From positions 1-64,000 of the forward strand of contig JANWUS010000058.1 of assembly GCA_024958715.1 (NCBI GenBank): DNA of 64,000 bases. Reading direction: 5' to 3'. Positions 49,238 to 60,094 of this stretch are shown here, one piece after another. The notes beneath the pieces are model-generated. The model was not told the DNA's origin. It did not search any database and saw nothing but the letters and a program-made list of their open reading frames with translations. The translations under genes were made by a program, and so were the position numbers. This DNA is from Cyanobium sp. FGCU52 (GTDB lineage Bacteria > Cyanobacteriota > Cyanobacteriia > PCC-6307 > Cyanobiaceae). Within the stretch, counting starts at the first letter, position 1; each line of letters starts with the position of its first letter.

Positions 49238-51334
49238 TCAGACCAGTCGCAGGACGCCAAGCACCAGATCGATCGCCTTGATGCCGATGAAGGGGCTCAC
49301 CACACCGCCGACGCCGAAGATGAGCAGGTTGCGGCGCAGCAGCTGCTCGGCGCTCAGGGGCCTGAACTGCACGCCGCGCAGGGCCAGCGGCACCAGGGCC
49401 GGAATGATCAGGGCGTTGAACACCATCGCCGAGAGAATGGCGGAGCGGGGTGAGGCGAGCCCCATCACGTTCAGGGACGCAAGACCCACCCCGGCGAACA
49501 GGGCCGGCAGGATCGCGAAGTACTTGGCGATGTCGTTGGCGATGGAGAACGTGGTGAGCGCACCGCGGGTGATCAGCAGCTGCTTCCCGATCGTCACGAT
49601 GTCGATCAGCTTGGTGGGATCGCTGTCGAGATCCACCATGTTGGCCGCTTCCTTGGCGGCCTGAGTGCCGGAGTTCATCGCCACCCCCACGTTGGCCTGG
49701 GCCAGGGCCGGGGCGTCGTTGGAGCCGTCGCCGGTCATGGCCACCAGCTTGCCGAGCTTCTGCTCCCGTTCGATCACGGCGATCTTGTCTTCGGGGGTGG
49801 CCTCGGCGATGAAGTCGTCCACCCCGGCTTCGCGCGCGATCACGCCGGCGGTGATCGGGTTGTCGCCGGTGAGCATCACCGTGCGGATGCCCATGCGGCG
49901 CAGCTGATCGAAGCGCTCGCGGATGCCGGGTTTGATGATGTCCTTGAGGTAGATGACTCCGAACACCTCGGCGCCGCGGCATACGGCAAGCGGAGTGCCG
50001 CCCACCCGCGACACCTGCTCGAAGGCCGCATCCAGATCCTCGGGAACCTGGCCGCCGCGGGAGCGCACGAATCCCTTGATCGCATCCACGGCCCCCTTGC
50101 GGAACTCGCTGCCGTCCGGGGCATCGCTGCCGCTCATGCGGGTGCGGGCCGAAAAGTCGATGCCGCGGGCAGCCTCGGCGGTGAAGGGCAGGGTGGCGGC
50201 CTGCTTCTCGGCCAGCCGCACGATCGAGCGCCCCTCGGGGGTCTGGTCGAAGCAGCTGGCGCCGTAGGCCACCGCCGCGAGTTCGGCGGCCGTGTGCCCA
50301 CCGACGGGCAGGAATTCCTCCGCCAGCCGGTTGCCCAGCGTGATGGTGCCCGTCTTGTCGAGCACCAGCGTGTTCACGTCGCCGCAGACCTCCACGGCCC
50401 GGCCCGAGGTGGCGATCACGTTGAACTGGGCCACCCGGTCCATGCCGGCGATGCCGATGGCGCTCAGCAGTCCGCCGATGGTGGTGGGGATCAGCGCCAC
50501 CAGCAGGGCCACCAGGGTGACCACCGAAGGGGCCTGCTTGAGGTGGCCGGCCACCGGCGGCAGGGTGGCCACGGCGATCAGGAACACCTGGGTGAGCACC
50601 GCCAGCAGCACCGTGAGGGCGATCTCGTTGGGGGTCTTGGTGCGCTCGGCACCCTCAACCAGGGCGATCATGCGATCGATGAAGCCCTTGCCCGGGTCGG
50701 CGCTGATCCGCAGGGTGAGCTGATCCGAGAGGATCCGGGTGCCGCCCGTGACCGAGCCGGCCACATCGGAGCCGGCTTCCTTGAGCACCGGTGCCGATTC
50801 GCCGGTGATCGCCGACTCATCCACCGACGCCACCCCCGCGATCACCTCCCCGTCGGCGGGGATCAGATCGCCGGCCTTGACCAGCACCACATCACCGCGG
50901 CGCAGATCGGAGGAATCCACCAGTCGCTCGCCCCCGCCCTCCAGCTGCAGCAGGGCCTGGGTGCGGGCCTGGGTGCGGCGCAGGGCATCGGCCTGGGCCT
51001 TGCCCCTGCCTTCGGCGAGCGCCTCGGCGAAGTTGGCGAACAGGAGTGTGGCCAGCAGCGTGAGGCTGACCATGGCGTTGAAACCCCGTTCCCCGGCCGG
51101 AGCGCCGGCATCGAGGAGGTTGGGCAGCAGGGTGAGCAGCAGGCACAGGGCGGTGCCGCACCACACCACGAACATCACCGGATTGGCGACCGCCAGCCTG
51201 GGGTCGAGCTTGCGCACGGATTCCACCATGGCCCGATGCACCAGACCCTGCTGGCGCGGGCGTTCGGTGTAGCGGCGCTGGTCGCGGGGTCCCCGCGGCA
51301 TGCGGGGGAACTGGACGAGAGAGGACAACGTCAT
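49238..51334 (-). CDS. kdpB: Potassium-transporting ATPase subunit B
   Basis: P-type ATPase phosphorylation motif [50 protein letters not shown]. Confidence 0.97.
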   Translation of the reverse strand: MTLSSLVQFPRMPRGPRDQRRYTERPRQQGLVHRAMVESVRKLDPRLAVANPVMFVVWCGTALCLLLTLLPNLLDAGAPAGERGFNAMVSLTLLATLLFANFAEALAEGRGKAQADALRRTQARTQALLQLEGGGERLVDSSDLRRGDVVLVKAGDLIPADGEVIAGVASVDESAITGESAPVLKEAGSDVAGSVTGGTRILSDQLTLRISADPGKGFIDRMIALVEGAERTKTPNEIALTVLLAVLTQVFLIAVATLPPVAGHLKQAPSVVTLVALLVALIPTTIGGLLSAIGIAGMDRVAQFNVIATSGRAVEVCGDVNTLVLDKTGTITLGNRLAEEFLPVGGHTAAELAAVAYGASCFDQTPEGRSIVRLAEKQAATLPFTAEAARGIDFSARTRMSGSDAPDGSEFRKGAVDAIKGFVRSRGGQVPEDLDAAFEQVSRVGGTPLAVCRGAEVFGVIYLKDIIKPGIRERFDQLRRMGIRTVMLTGDNPITAGVIAREAGVDDFIAEATPEDKIAVIEREQKLGKLVAMTGDGSNDAPALAQANVGVAMNSGTQAAKEAANMVDLDSDPTKLIDIVTIGKQLLITRGALTTFSIANDIAKYFAILPALFAGVGLASLNVMGLASPRSAILSAMVFNALIIPALVPLALRGVQFRPLSAEQLLRRNLLIFGVGGVVSPFIGIKAIDLVLGVLRLV

Positions 51335-51338
51335 GGGG

Positions 51339-53018
51339 TCAGGAGGCCAGGGTGAGCGCTTCGGCGATCGGCCCGAGGGCCAGCACCGGGAAGAACGTGA
51401 GGGCGCCCAGGATCACCACCACCACGGCCGTCACCCCGGTGAACAGCGGGGTGTCGGTGCGCAGGGAGCCGGGCCCGGCCTCGAGGGCAGGCTTGCGGCG
51501 GAAGCCATCGGCCAGCGCCAGCAGGGCAGCGATCGGCAGATAGCGCCCGCCGAGCAGGCTCACGCTGGTCGACAGGTTCCACCAGAGGCTGCCATCGGCC
51601 AGCCCCTCCATGCCGCTGCCGTTGTTGGCGGCCGCGGAGGCGTACTCGTACACCACCTGGCTGATGCCATGGGAGCCGGGATTGCTGATGCCGGCGAGCT
51701 CGGCGCTGCCCGCCAGGGTGATGGCGGCGGGGATCAGCACGAACACCGGGTGGATCAGCAACACGAAGCTCGCCCACACCACCTGGGGCTTCTCCACCTT
51801 GCGGCCGAGGAACTCCGGCGTGCGTCCCACCATCAGGCCGGTGAGGAACACCGCCAGCAGCAGAAACACCAGCAGGTAGGCGATACCGGTGCCCTGGCCG
51901 CCGAACACCACCTGCAGGAACAGGTTCGAGAGCGCCACCAGCAGGCTGGTGGGCATCAGGGCATCGATGGCGCCGTTGATCGCTCCGGTCATGGTTCCGG
52001 TGGTCACCACCGACCACAGCCCGGTGAGCCCGGCGCCGAAGCGCAGCTCCTTGCCCTGCAGATTCGGGCCGTTGAGCCATGGGGCGAGCACGGGATTGCC
52101 CGCCTGCTCCGCCGCCATGGCCACGGCGGCACCGATCACCAGCAGCACCAGCACCAGCGCCAGCAGCCAGGTGCTCTGGCGGCGGTTGCCGCAGAAGCGT
52201 CCGAAGGCGTCGATGGTGGCCGCCGGGATGATCAGCATCGCCCAGGTCTGAACCAGGTTGGTGAGCAGGGTGGGGTTCTCGTAGGGGTGGCCGGAGTTGG
52301 CCGACACAAAGCCGCCTCCGTTCTCACCGAGTTGCTTGATCGCCTCGTACAGGGCGATCGGCCCGCGGGGCAGCAACTGCCGGGCCCCCTCCAGGCTGGT
52401 GATCTCCAGGGGCGGAGCCAGGGTCATCGGCACCCCGCTCACCAGCAGAAACAGGGCCAGCGCCAGGCTGCCGGGGATCAGCACCCGGGTGAGGGACCGC
52501 ACCAGATCGCGGTGGGCGTTGCCCAGGGGGCGCCCCGTGAGGCCGCGGATCACCGCGAACCCCACCGCCAGCCCCGTGGCTGACGACACGAACATCAGGA
52601 ACTGGATGGCTCCGAGCTGCGCCAGGTTGCCGAGGCTCTGCTCCGGCACCAGGTGCTGCTGGTCGGTGTTGGTGAGAAACGAGAGGGTGGTGTGCAGGGC
52701 CAGGTCCCAGCGGAGCCCGGGAAAGCCCTGGGGGTTCAGCCAACCCGGCTGCAGCAGCAGCAGCAGGAAGGCCACCAGGCCGAACACCAGGTTGGCCATG
52801 ACAAGGGGCAGCAGATAGCCCCAGAGGGAATCGGCGGGGCGACCGTTGTCCCCGATCCAGCGCAGCAGGCGGGTTTCCACGGGCTGCAGCCAGCGGTCCC
52901 ACGCCGGCTGTGGATGGTCATCGAAGACCTCGTACAGGTGGCGTCCGACCGCCGGGGCCGTGAGCACGACGGCCGCCAGGGTGAGGACGGCCAGCATCCA
53001 GGCGAGCACAGGCAGCAA
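51339..53018 (-). CDS. kdpA: Potassium-transporting ATPase subunit A (TTG 53018 or ATG 52997 start)
   Basis: [80 protein letters not shown]. Confidence 0.97.
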   Translation of the reverse strand: MLPVLAWMLAVLTLAAVVLTAPAVGRHLYEVFDDHPQPAWDRWLQPVETRLLRWIGDNGRPADSLWGYLLPLVMANLVFGLVAFLLLLLQPGWLNPQGFPGLRWDLALHTTLSFLTNTDQQHLVPEQSLGNLAQLGAIQFLMFVSSATGLAVGFAVIRGLTGRPLGNAHRDLVRSLTRVLIPGSLALALFLLVSGVPMTLAPPLEITSLEGARQLLPRGPIALYEAIKQLGENGGGFVSANSGHPYENPTLLTNLVQTWAMLIIPAATIDAFGRFCGNRRQSTWLLALVLVLLVIGAAVAMAAEQAGNPVLAPWLNGPNLQGKELRFGAGLTGLWSVVTTGTMTGAINGAIDALMPTSLLVALSNLFLQVVFGGQGTGIAYLLVFLLLAVFLTGLMVGRTPEFLGRKVEKPQVVWASFVLLIHPVFVLIPAAITLAGSAELAGISNPGSHGISQVVYEYASAAANNGSGMEGLADGSLWWNLSTSVSLLGGRYLPIAALLALADGFRRKPALEAGPGSLRTDTPLFTGVTAVVVVILGALTFFPVLALGPIAEALTLAS

Positions 53019-53182
53019 TCAGGGGCGGGATCCACGCTCGCCGGCCCCGCTCCCGGACGACAACTGCCGAATGGCAGAGATGGGGGATGGGTCCGAGTCC
53101 CGACTGCCGCGACTGGCCGGTGTGCTCCCCGGGACTGGGTGGACTGGGTAGGGTTCACTCTTCCCTGAACCCAGGTTCCCCC

Positions 53183-53869
53183 GTGACATCCACCCTGGAC
53201 GCCACCACCGCCGCTCCCCTGGTTCCCGGCAGCGATGCCACCGCGGCGTTCCGTGCTGCCTATGAGAACCGCTACACCTGGGAGCCCGGTTTCGGTGGCT
53301 ACTGCGGCCGCTGCGTGTGGGAGCAGGGCGATCGCCGGGTGGAGGGCAGCTTCACCGTGGGTGCCGACCTCAAGGCCCAGGTGGAGGGCATCGACGATCC
53401 GGAGGTGCACAAGGCCGTCGCCTCCCAGCTGTGGGAGGTGGCGATCCACCGGGTGCGCCGCAGCTTCGAGCAGACCCACGGCGAGAACACCTTCACCGCC
53501 GGTGACACCGACGCGGTGGGCACCGAGGTGATCGTGGGCGGCAAGGGAGCCGGCGATCGCTACCGCATCCACAACGACGTGGTGACGATGGTGCACCGCC
53601 ACATCCACGGCACGGTGGTGACGATCTTCACCGAGAGCACCATCGATACCGGTGCCGGCTATCTGAGCCGCAGCTACACCAGCCGCTACGCCGATCCCGC
53701 CACCGGCGAGCCCAAAGGGGGCCTGAGCCGCTTCACCGACACCTTCGTGCCCCTGATCGAAGGCGGCCCCTGGGTGCTGAGCGAGCGGGTGGTGGAGAGC
53801 GAAGCCCACGGCGACACCCCTGCCTGGCGGCAGGTGTTCCGCTTCGAGGACCTCGCTCCCCTGACCTGA
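53183..53869 (+). CDS. DUF3386 domain-containing protein
   Basis: GTG at 53183; FRAAYENRYTWEPGFGGYCGRC...EVHKAVASQLWEVAIHRVRRSF. Confidence 0.8.
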   Translation: MTSTLDATTAAPLVPGSDATAAFRAAYENRYTWEPGFGGYCGRCVWEQGDRRVEGSFTVGADLKAQVEGIDDPEVHKAVASQLWEVAIHRVRRSFEQTHGENTFTAGDTDAVGTEVIVGGKGAGDRYRIHNDVVTMVHRHIHGTVVTIFTESTIDTGAGYLSRSYTSRYADPATGEPKGGLSRFTDTFVPLIEGGPWVLSERVVESEAHGDTPAWRQVFRFEDLAPLT

Positions 53870-53892
53870 GGATCAGGCCGCAGGCGTGAACC

Positions 53893-54132
53893 TCAGACGC
53901 CGTCGGGAAGCGGCACGATGCTCTTCAGCCGCTCGTTCAGCTGGGCCGCCATCGACTGACGGCCCACGGCCAGCACCTTGAGGGTGTCTTCGTGCATCCG
54001 CAGCTGGGCATCGGCCACCTGCATGCCGCGCACCAGTTCCTTGAGGTCGTCCGGGAGGCTGTTGAGGTCGTAGCGACGGCCCTCGAAGGTGAGGACCGGA
54101 TTCTGGTTCTGCGGCTGGCCGGGGGTCTGCAT
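53893..54132 (-). CDS. DUF6447-like small protein
   Basis: LTFEGRRYDLNSLPDDLKELVRGMQVADAQLRMHEDTLKVLAVGRQ. Confidence 0.65.
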   Translation of the reverse strand: MQTPGQPQNQNPVLTFEGRRYDLNSLPDDLKELVRGMQVADAQLRMHEDTLKVLAVGRQSMAAQLNERLKSIVPLPDGV

Positions 54133-54153
54133 CGACGATCCTGGGGTTCGGGC

Positions 54154-55920
54154 TCAGGATACGGACCGCTCCACCTCCGCTTCCAGGCGGATGAACTGGC
54201 GCAGACAGAGGTCGCGGTAGCGGCCGCCCCGGGCCATCAGGGCGTCGTGGCTGCCCTCCTCCACGATCCGCCCGGCTTCGAGCACCAGGATCCGATCGGC
54301 TTCCTGCACGGTGGACAGCCGGTGGGCGATCACCAGCACGGTGCGGCCCGCCATCGCCTGGTGCAGCCCTCGCTGCACCGCCTCCTCCGCCTCGGCATCG
54401 AGGGCGCTGGTGGCCTCATCGAGCAGCAGCACGGCCGGATCACCGAGCACGGCCCTGGCGATCGCCAGCCGCTGCAGCTGGCCACCGGAGAGGTTGCTGC
54501 CCCGCTCCTCGATGCGGCTGTCGTAGCCGCTTGGCAGGGCGGTGATGAAGCCATCGGCATTGGCCAGTTTGGCGGCGCGCTCGATCTGATCGAGGCGGGC
54601 GGGGCGGCCGAAGGCGATCGCCTCGGCCACCGTGCCCGAGAACACATTGGAGCGCTGGGGCACCAGGGCCACGGTGCGCCGCAGTTCACGGGCCTGGAGA
54701 TCGGCAAGGTCGTGGCCGTCGAGCAGCACCCGACCCCGCTGGGCGGTGTTGAAGCGCAGCAGCAGCGAGAACAGGGTGCTCTTGCCCGCCCCGGACGGCC
54801 CCACCAGCGCCACCACCTGGTCGGGGGCGATGGAGAGGTTTAGGTCGTGGAGCACCGGCTGGGCGGGGTCGTAGCCGAAGCTCACCTGCTCGAGCACCAG
54901 CTCGCCCCGCACGCTGCCGGGGGGAAGGGCGCGGGCCCCGGGGCGGTCGGGCGTTTCGATCGGCTCCGCCTCGATCGCCCGCAGGCGCCGCAGGGAGGCC
55001 TGCCCCTGCTGGAATTCGTTGTAGTTGGTGGTGAGGTGGGAGATCGGATCGATCAGCATCAGCAGCGCCGCCACGTAGCTGCTGAAGCTCTGGCTGTCGA
55101 GGCCGCCGGCCTGGATGCGGGCGGCGCCGATCAGCAGCACCGCCAGGATGCCGGCCGCCTCGATGAACCCCACCACCGGATGCTGCAGGGCCAGCAGCTT
55201 GAGGGTGCGGTAGCGGGCCTGGCGGTGCAGGTCGATCTCCTCATCGAAGCGCTTCTGCAGCCAGGGTTCGGCGGCGAAGGCCCGCACCAGAGGCAGCCCG
55301 CCGATGGCCTCGCCCAGCAGCGCTGCCAGCTCGCTGACCTGCTTCTGGCTGCGTTCGGCCGCCGCCATCACCCGGGCGCCGAACACGCTCACCAGCAGCG
55401 CCACCAGCGGCGCCAGCAGCAGGGTGGCCAGGGCCAGGGGCACGTCCAGCCAGATCATGTAGCCCAGCACCACCACCAGCTGCAGGGCGCTGGGGGTGGT
55501 GTCCTGGATCGTCTTGTAGATCACCTCGCCCACCCGGTCGGCGTCCTCGGTGAGCCGGTAGGTGAGATCGCCTGCCGAGAGCTTCTCCAGGGCACCGAAC
55601 TCCAGGCGCTGCAGCCGGTCGAAGACCCGGCGCCGCAGCTCCTGGCTCACCCGCAGGGCCGGGCCGGCCAGCAGCGTGTCCTGGCCGAACTGGGCAATCT
55701 TCTGGATCAGGAACACCGCCAGGGCGCCCCCCACCGCCCGCAGCACCGCCGGGAAATCGCCGGCGCCGATCGCCGGGATCAGCCGGCCCGCCAGCCAGGC
55801 CAGCAGCGGCCAGCAGGCCACGTACACCAGCATGCAGAAGCCGCCGGCCACCAGACGGCGCCGATGGGGCTTCAGCAGGGGCCAGAGTCTGCGGAAGCCC
55901 GCCGGCGAGGGTGCAAGCAT
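54154..55920 (-). CDS. ABC transporter, fused permease/ATPase
   Basis: Walker A GPSGAGKST, signature LSGGQLQRLAIARA, Walker B VLLLDEATSALD; N-terminal TM domain. Confidence 0.93.
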   Translation of the reverse strand: MLAPSPAGFRRLWPLLKPHRRRLVAGGFCMLVYVACWPLLAWLAGRLIPAIGAGDFPAVLRAVGGALAVFLIQKIAQFGQDTLLAGPALRVSQELRRRVFDRLQRLEFGALEKLSAGDLTYRLTEDADRVGEVIYKTIQDTTPSALQLVVVLGYMIWLDVPLALATLLLAPLVALLVSVFGARVMAAAERSQKQVSELAALLGEAIGGLPLVRAFAAEPWLQKRFDEEIDLHRQARYRTLKLLALQHPVVGFIEAAGILAVLLIGAARIQAGGLDSQSFSSYVAALLMLIDPISHLTTNYNEFQQGQASLRRLRAIEAEPIETPDRPGARALPPGSVRGELVLEQVSFGYDPAQPVLHDLNLSIAPDQVVALVGPSGAGKSTLFSLLLRFNTAQRGRVLLDGHDLADLQARELRRTVALVPQRSNVFSGTVAEAIAFGRPARLDQIERAAKLANADGFITALPSGYDSRIEERGSNLSGGQLQRLAIARAVLGDPAVLLLDEATSALDAEAEEAVQRGLHQAMAGRTVLVIAHRLSTVQEADRILVLEAGRIVEEGSHDALMARGGRYRDLCLRQFIRLEAEVERSVS

Positions 55921-55942
55921 CGGGGCAACCTAAGCCCCGTCC

Positions 55943-56164
55943 GTGAAGCTCGATCAGTACCTCAAATGGCAGGGCCTGGTGGCCACCGGCGGCGAGGCCA
56001 AGCACCGCATCCAGCGCGGCGACGTGAAGGTGAACGGGGCGATCGAGACGCGGCGGGGCCGCAGCCTCGCCCTCGGGGATGCGGTGGAGATCGATGGCAT
56101 CGAACGGCTGGTGATGCCCCCGGACCGCACGCCCCCAGGGGATCAAGGCCCGACGGCGGCTTAG
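55943..56164 (+). CDS. RNA-binding S4 domain protein (YaaA/RqcP-like)
   Basis: [53 protein letters not shown] start. Confidence 0.85.
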   Translation: MKLDQYLKWQGLVATGGEAKHRIQRGDVKVNGAIETRRGRSLALGDAVEIDGIERLVMPPDRTPPGDQGPTAA

Positions 56165-56195
56165 CCTGGCCCGAATCCGATCACGAGGGCCGCAG

Positions 56196-56936
56196 GTGCG
56201 CAAGACCGTCATCGCCGGGAACTGGAAGATGCACATGACCTGCGCTGAGACGCGGGAGTTCGCTGCTGCCTTCCGGCCGTTGATCGCCGACCTGCCGGCC
56301 GATCGCCAGGTGGTCATCGCCCCGCCCTTCACCTCCATTCCCACCCTCTGTCGCCATCTGGAGGGTGCCGGGGTGGCGATCGCCGGCCAGAACGTGCACT
56401 GGGAGGAGAAGGGTGCCTATACGGGCATGATCTCTGCGCCGATGCTGATCGAGCACGGGGTGAGCCACGCGATCGTGGGCCACAGCGAGCCCCGCAAGTA
56501 CTACAGCGAAACCGACGAACAGATCAATCTGCGGGCCCGCTCCGCCCAGGCCCACGACCTGATTCCGATCCTCTGCGTGGGTGAGAGCCTCGATCAACGC
56601 GAGGCCCGCGAGACCGAGCGCGTGATCCACCGCCAGGTGGAGCAGGGCCTCGAGGGAATCGATCCCTCCCGGCTGATCGTGGCCTACGAGCCGATCTGGG
56701 CCATCGGCACCGGCAAGACCTGCGCCGCCGACGAGGCCAATCGCATCTGCGCGCTGATCCGCGGCTGGGTCGGCAACCCCGATGTGATCGTGCAGTACGG
56801 CGGCTCGGTGAACCCGGCCACGATCGATGAGCTGATGGCCCAGAGCGACATCGACGGCGTGCTGGTGGGTGGCGCCTCTCTGGATCCGGTGGGCTTCGCC
56901 CGCATCGTCAATTACCAGGTGCCGGTGCACGCCTGA
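56196..56936 (+). CDS. tpiA: Triose-phosphate isomerase
   Basis: [59 protein letters not shown]. Confidence 0.97.
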   Translation: MRKTVIAGNWKMHMTCAETREFAAAFRPLIADLPADRQVVIAPPFTSIPTLCRHLEGAGVAIAGQNVHWEEKGAYTGMISAPMLIEHGVSHAIVGHSEPRKYYSETDEQINLRARSAQAHDLIPILCVGESLDQREARETERVIHRQVEQGLEGIDPSRLIVAYEPIWAIGTGKTCAADEANRICALIRGWVGNPDVIVQYGGSVNPATIDELMAQSDIDGVLVGGASLDPVGFARIVNYQVPVHA

Positions 56937-56970
56937 GCCCGGCCGCCGGGGCGGCGCCTGGGCAGGGCTG

Positions 56971-57840
56971 GTGAAGCTGGTGCTATCCCGCAAGGGCTTC
57001 GACGCCCGCCACGGCGGCATCCCCAGCCCGATCCTGCCGGACGGCACCATGCTGCCCCTGCCGATTCCCCATCCGGGCGAGACCAACAGACTGGCCCAGA
57101 TTCCCCTGCCGCTTGGCAGCAGGCAGATCGATGAACTGGTGAGGGATCTCAGCGGTGAGCGGATGGATGGGGGCCTGCGCGTGCATGCAGATCCCCAGCT
57201 GCAGCCCCTGGCCGATGCTCTGCCGGGCTGGCGCCCGTGCCTTGGCCAGGCCGGCGTTGCCGCTGGCCATCTGCGGCGGCAGGGGGTGGGCCCGGGGGAT
57301 CTGTTCCTGTTCTTCGGCTGGTTCCGCGAGGTGGAGCAGCGCCATGGCCGTTGGGCCTACCGGCCTGGCGCCCCCGACCGGCACCTGATCTTCGGCTGGC
57401 TGGAGGTGGGGGAGGTGCTCCCCGTGGGCCAGGATCCAGGCCACGGCCTGGCGCTGCACCCCTGGCTGGAGGCCCATCCCCATCTTCAGCGGGCCGATCT
57501 GCGGGCCGATCCCCACAACACCCTGTACCTTGCGGCCCCCGCCTCGCGGCTGGCGTCGGTTGCCGGGCAGGCGGCCGGTCGCTTCAGGCGGGCCACTCCT
57601 CGGCGGCGGCTCACGGCTCCGGATGCCCCTGGCCGCAGCCTCTGGCGGCTGCCCGGCTGGTGGTTGCCGCTGACTGGCTCACCCTCTCTCAGTTACCACC
57701 GCGATCCCGGGCTGTGGCGGCGCCAGGGCGATGCCGTGCTGCTGAAGTCGGCGCGCATCGGCCAGGAGTTCGTGATCGAACTGCCGGCGACGGGTCCCCA
57801 CCGCGACTGGCTGGCAGCGGTCATCGCCGGCGGACCCTGA
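56971..57840 (+). CDS. Nmad3-like (nucleotide modification associated domain 3) protein
   Basis: GTG at 56971; VKLVLSRKGFDARHGGIPSPILPDGTMLPLPIP, GQAGVAAGHLRRQGVGPGDLFLFFGWFREVE, RHLIFGWLEVGEVL, NTLYLA, GQEFVIE. Confidence 0.8.
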   Translation: MKLVLSRKGFDARHGGIPSPILPDGTMLPLPIPHPGETNRLAQIPLPLGSRQIDELVRDLSGERMDGGLRVHADPQLQPLADALPGWRPCLGQAGVAAGHLRRQGVGPGDLFLFFGWFREVEQRHGRWAYRPGAPDRHLIFGWLEVGEVLPVGQDPGHGLALHPWLEAHPHLQRADLRADPHNTLYLAAPASRLASVAGQAAGRFRRATPRRRLTAPDAPGRSLWRLPGWWLPLTGSPSLSYHRDPGLWRRQGDAVLLKSARIGQEFVIELPATGPHRDWLAAVIAGGP

Positions 57841-57906
57841 GCGCGGCGGGCCGCCCGCTCCCCTCAGGGTGGAGCTCCAGGATGGGCGGCATCTGCTTCC
57901 CTGCCG

Positions 57907-58803
57907 ATGGACCCGGCGGCTTCCCCCGTTCCTGCGGAGCGTCCCCTGCTGCCCGATGGATCCCGCACCTGGGTGATGGGGATCCTCAACCTCACGCCGG
58001 ATTCCTTCAGCGACGGGGGCCGTTTCGATCGTCCGGAGGCGGCGGCCCGCCAGGCTCAGCGGATGCTGGCGGCCGGGGCGGATGTGCTGGATCTCGGCGC
58101 CCAGAGCACCCGGCCGGGGGCCGCCGAGATCGGGGCGGAGGCGGAACTGGAGCGGTTGCTGCCGGTGCTGCGGGCGGTCCGCAGCGCCCATCCCGCTGCC
58201 CTGCTGTCGGTGGATACCTTCCACGCCGCCGTGGCTGAGGTGGCCCTGGCGGAGGGGGCCGACTGGCTGAACGACGTACGCGGTGGCAGTGCCCTGCGCG
58301 ATCCGGCGATGGCTGCCGTGGTGGCCGCCGCCGGCTGCCCCTATGTGCTGATGCACAACCGGGGCGACAGCCGCGCCATGGATGGCCTGGCGGTGTATGA
58401 GGATGTGATGGCGGAGGTGAGGGCCGAGCTGCTGGCCGCCACCGACCAGCTGGTGGCTGCCGGTGTGTCGTCGGGCCGGATTCTCTGGGACCCCGGCCTG
58501 GGCTTTGCCAAGACCGCGGAACAGAACCTGGTGCTGCTGCGCGGGCTCGATCGCCTCGCGGCCGAGGGTTTTCCGCTGCTGGTGGGCCCGTCGCGCAAGC
58601 AGTTCATCGGCACGGTGCTGGAGGAACCGCGCCCCCGGGCTCGGCTGTGGGGAACGGCGGCGGTCTGTGCCCTGGCGGTCAGCCGGGGTGCCGCCGTGCT
58701 GAGGGTTCACGATGTGGGCCCGATCGTGCAGACCGTACGCATGACGGATGCGCTGTGCCGGCAGGATCTGCGTGTCTGCTCACCGGGAGCGGCCATGGCT
58801 TGA
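57907..58803 (+). CDS. folP: Dihydropteroate synthase
   Basis: VMGILNLTPDSFSDGGRF, DLGAQSTRPGA, LSVDTFHAAVAEVAL, WLNDVRGG, LVGPSRKQFIG, LRVHDV. Confidence 0.95.
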   Translation: MDPAASPVPAERPLLPDGSRTWVMGILNLTPDSFSDGGRFDRPEAAARQAQRMLAAGADVLDLGAQSTRPGAAEIGAEAELERLLPVLRAVRSAHPAALLSVDTFHAAVAEVALAEGADWLNDVRGGSALRDPAMAAVVAAAGCPYVLMHNRGDSRAMDGLAVYEDVMAEVRAELLAATDQLVAAGVSSGRILWDPGLGFAKTAEQNLVLLRGLDRLAAEGFPLLVGPSRKQFIGTVLEEPRPRARLWGTAAVCALAVSRGAAVLRVHDVGPIVQTVRMTDALCRQDLRVCSPGAAMA

Positions 58804-58853
58804 CAACAGTCAGGCCCCCTAGGTTTCTTGGAATACGGTGAAACTCCAGACAA

Positions 58854-59696
58854 ATGTCTTCCCCGGCTGCTGTGCCAAGTCCCTCAACATTGGCTGCCGA
58901 TCCCTCGATGGCGGTGACCATCCTGGTGCCGTTTCTGTTCAAGCTTGCCGGTGCTGTTGCCCTCTGGATCGTGGGCACCTGGCTGATCCGACTAGCCCTC
59001 AAGGTGCTGCGCCGCGCCTTTAACAAGAGCACGCTCGATCCCACCCTGATCGGCTTCCTGCTCAACATCCTCGGTGCTCTGCTGCGCGTGGTGCTGGCGG
59101 TGGCCATCCTCGGCTTCTTCGGCATCCAGACGGCCAGCTTTGCCGCCCTGCTGGCCGGTGCCGGGGTGGCGATCGGCGCCGCCTGGAGCGGCATGCTCAG
59201 CAACTTCGCGGCCGGCGTCTTCCTGCAGATCTTCCGGCCGGTGAGCAGCGGTGATTTCGTCACCGCCGGTGGCGTCACCGGCACCGTGGAGGAGATCGGC
59301 ATGTTCGTGACCACCGTTCTGGCGCCGGACAACGTGCGCCACATCATTCCCAACGGCAAGTTCTTCGGCGACACGATCGTCAACTATTCCTCCCACCCCT
59401 TCCGCCGTGTCGAGCTGGAGGCCCAGCTCGACAGCAGCGCCGACGTGAATCGCGCCATCGCCCTGCTCAAGGATGCCCTCAAGTCGGTGCCTAATCAGTA
59501 TCCCGGCAAGGAAGCCGATGTGGAACTGCTTACCTTCACGGAGCGAGGCCCACGTCTGGCGGTTCGTCCTTACACCAGCAACGACAACTACTGGCAGGTG
59601 TACTTCGACTCCAACCGCGTGATCGCTGATACCCTCAGCAAGCACGGCTTCCCGGTGCCCCGGCTCCCGGTGCAGCTTGGTCAGGCGGCCAACTAG
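58854..59696 (+). CDS. MscS-family small-conductance mechanosensitive channel
   Basis: ALLAGAGVAIGAAWSGMLSNFAAGVFLQIFRPVSSGDFVTAGGVTGTVEEIGMFVTTV...IPNGKFFGDTIVNYS. Confidence 0.92.
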   Translation: MSSPAAVPSPSTLAADPSMAVTILVPFLFKLAGAVALWIVGTWLIRLALKVLRRAFNKSTLDPTLIGFLLNILGALLRVVLAVAILGFFGIQTASFAALLAGAGVAIGAAWSGMLSNFAAGVFLQIFRPVSSGDFVTAGGVTGTVEEIGMFVTTVLAPDNVRHIIPNGKFFGDTIVNYSSHPFRRVELEAQLDSSADVNRAIALLKDALKSVPNQYPGKEADVELLTFTERGPRLAVRPYTSNDNYWQVYFDSNRVIADTLSKHGFPVPRLPVQLGQAAN

Positions 59697-59749
59697 GAAG
59701 CAAAGTTGCTGGGGCCAACCCACTCACTCCTTTCGGTTTCTCACGCTTC

Positions 59750-59780
59750 GGGCCTGGCTCTCTCTGCCAGGCCTTTTTTT
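59750..59780 (+). terminator. Rho-independent terminator after mscS
   Basis: GGCCTGGC-TCTCTCT-GCCAGGCC-TTTTTTT. Confidence 0.92.
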
Positions 59781-59928
59781 GTCTGCACTCCTGCCCGCAA
59801 CGCCCCTGACGTGACCCCTGCTCCAACGCGTCATCGGTGTGGGCGGTTCCAAGCCATCATCAAACCCAGCTCCCCCAGAGCCGCCACTCCCCCTGACCCC
59901 GCCCCCGCTGACGATGCCACCCCAGCTG

Positions 59929-59940
59929 GGGGGGGGGGGA
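59929..59940 (+). repeat. 12-G homopolymer tract, intergenic
   Basis: ccccagctgg gggggggggg: 12 consecutive G. Confidence 0.95.
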
Positions 59941-60094
59941 GCCACCCTTGCGCAAGGAGGGGGCATCATCGCGGCGGCGTTCCTCGCAGGCTGGCTTGTT
60001 CCTCGCGAAAGCAGGCTGCGGAATCGAGGCACTGAAGAATGCCCCCCGTCCGTATCTGAACGCGTCTGCACAAGAGGTGGAGATCCTTGGAGGA

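Noticed and set aside
53019-53182. c-di-AMP (ydaO) or K+ riboswitch upstream of kdpA
   Set aside because: No recognisable consensus by eye; would require an Infernal search against the Rfam ydaO model, which I cannot run.
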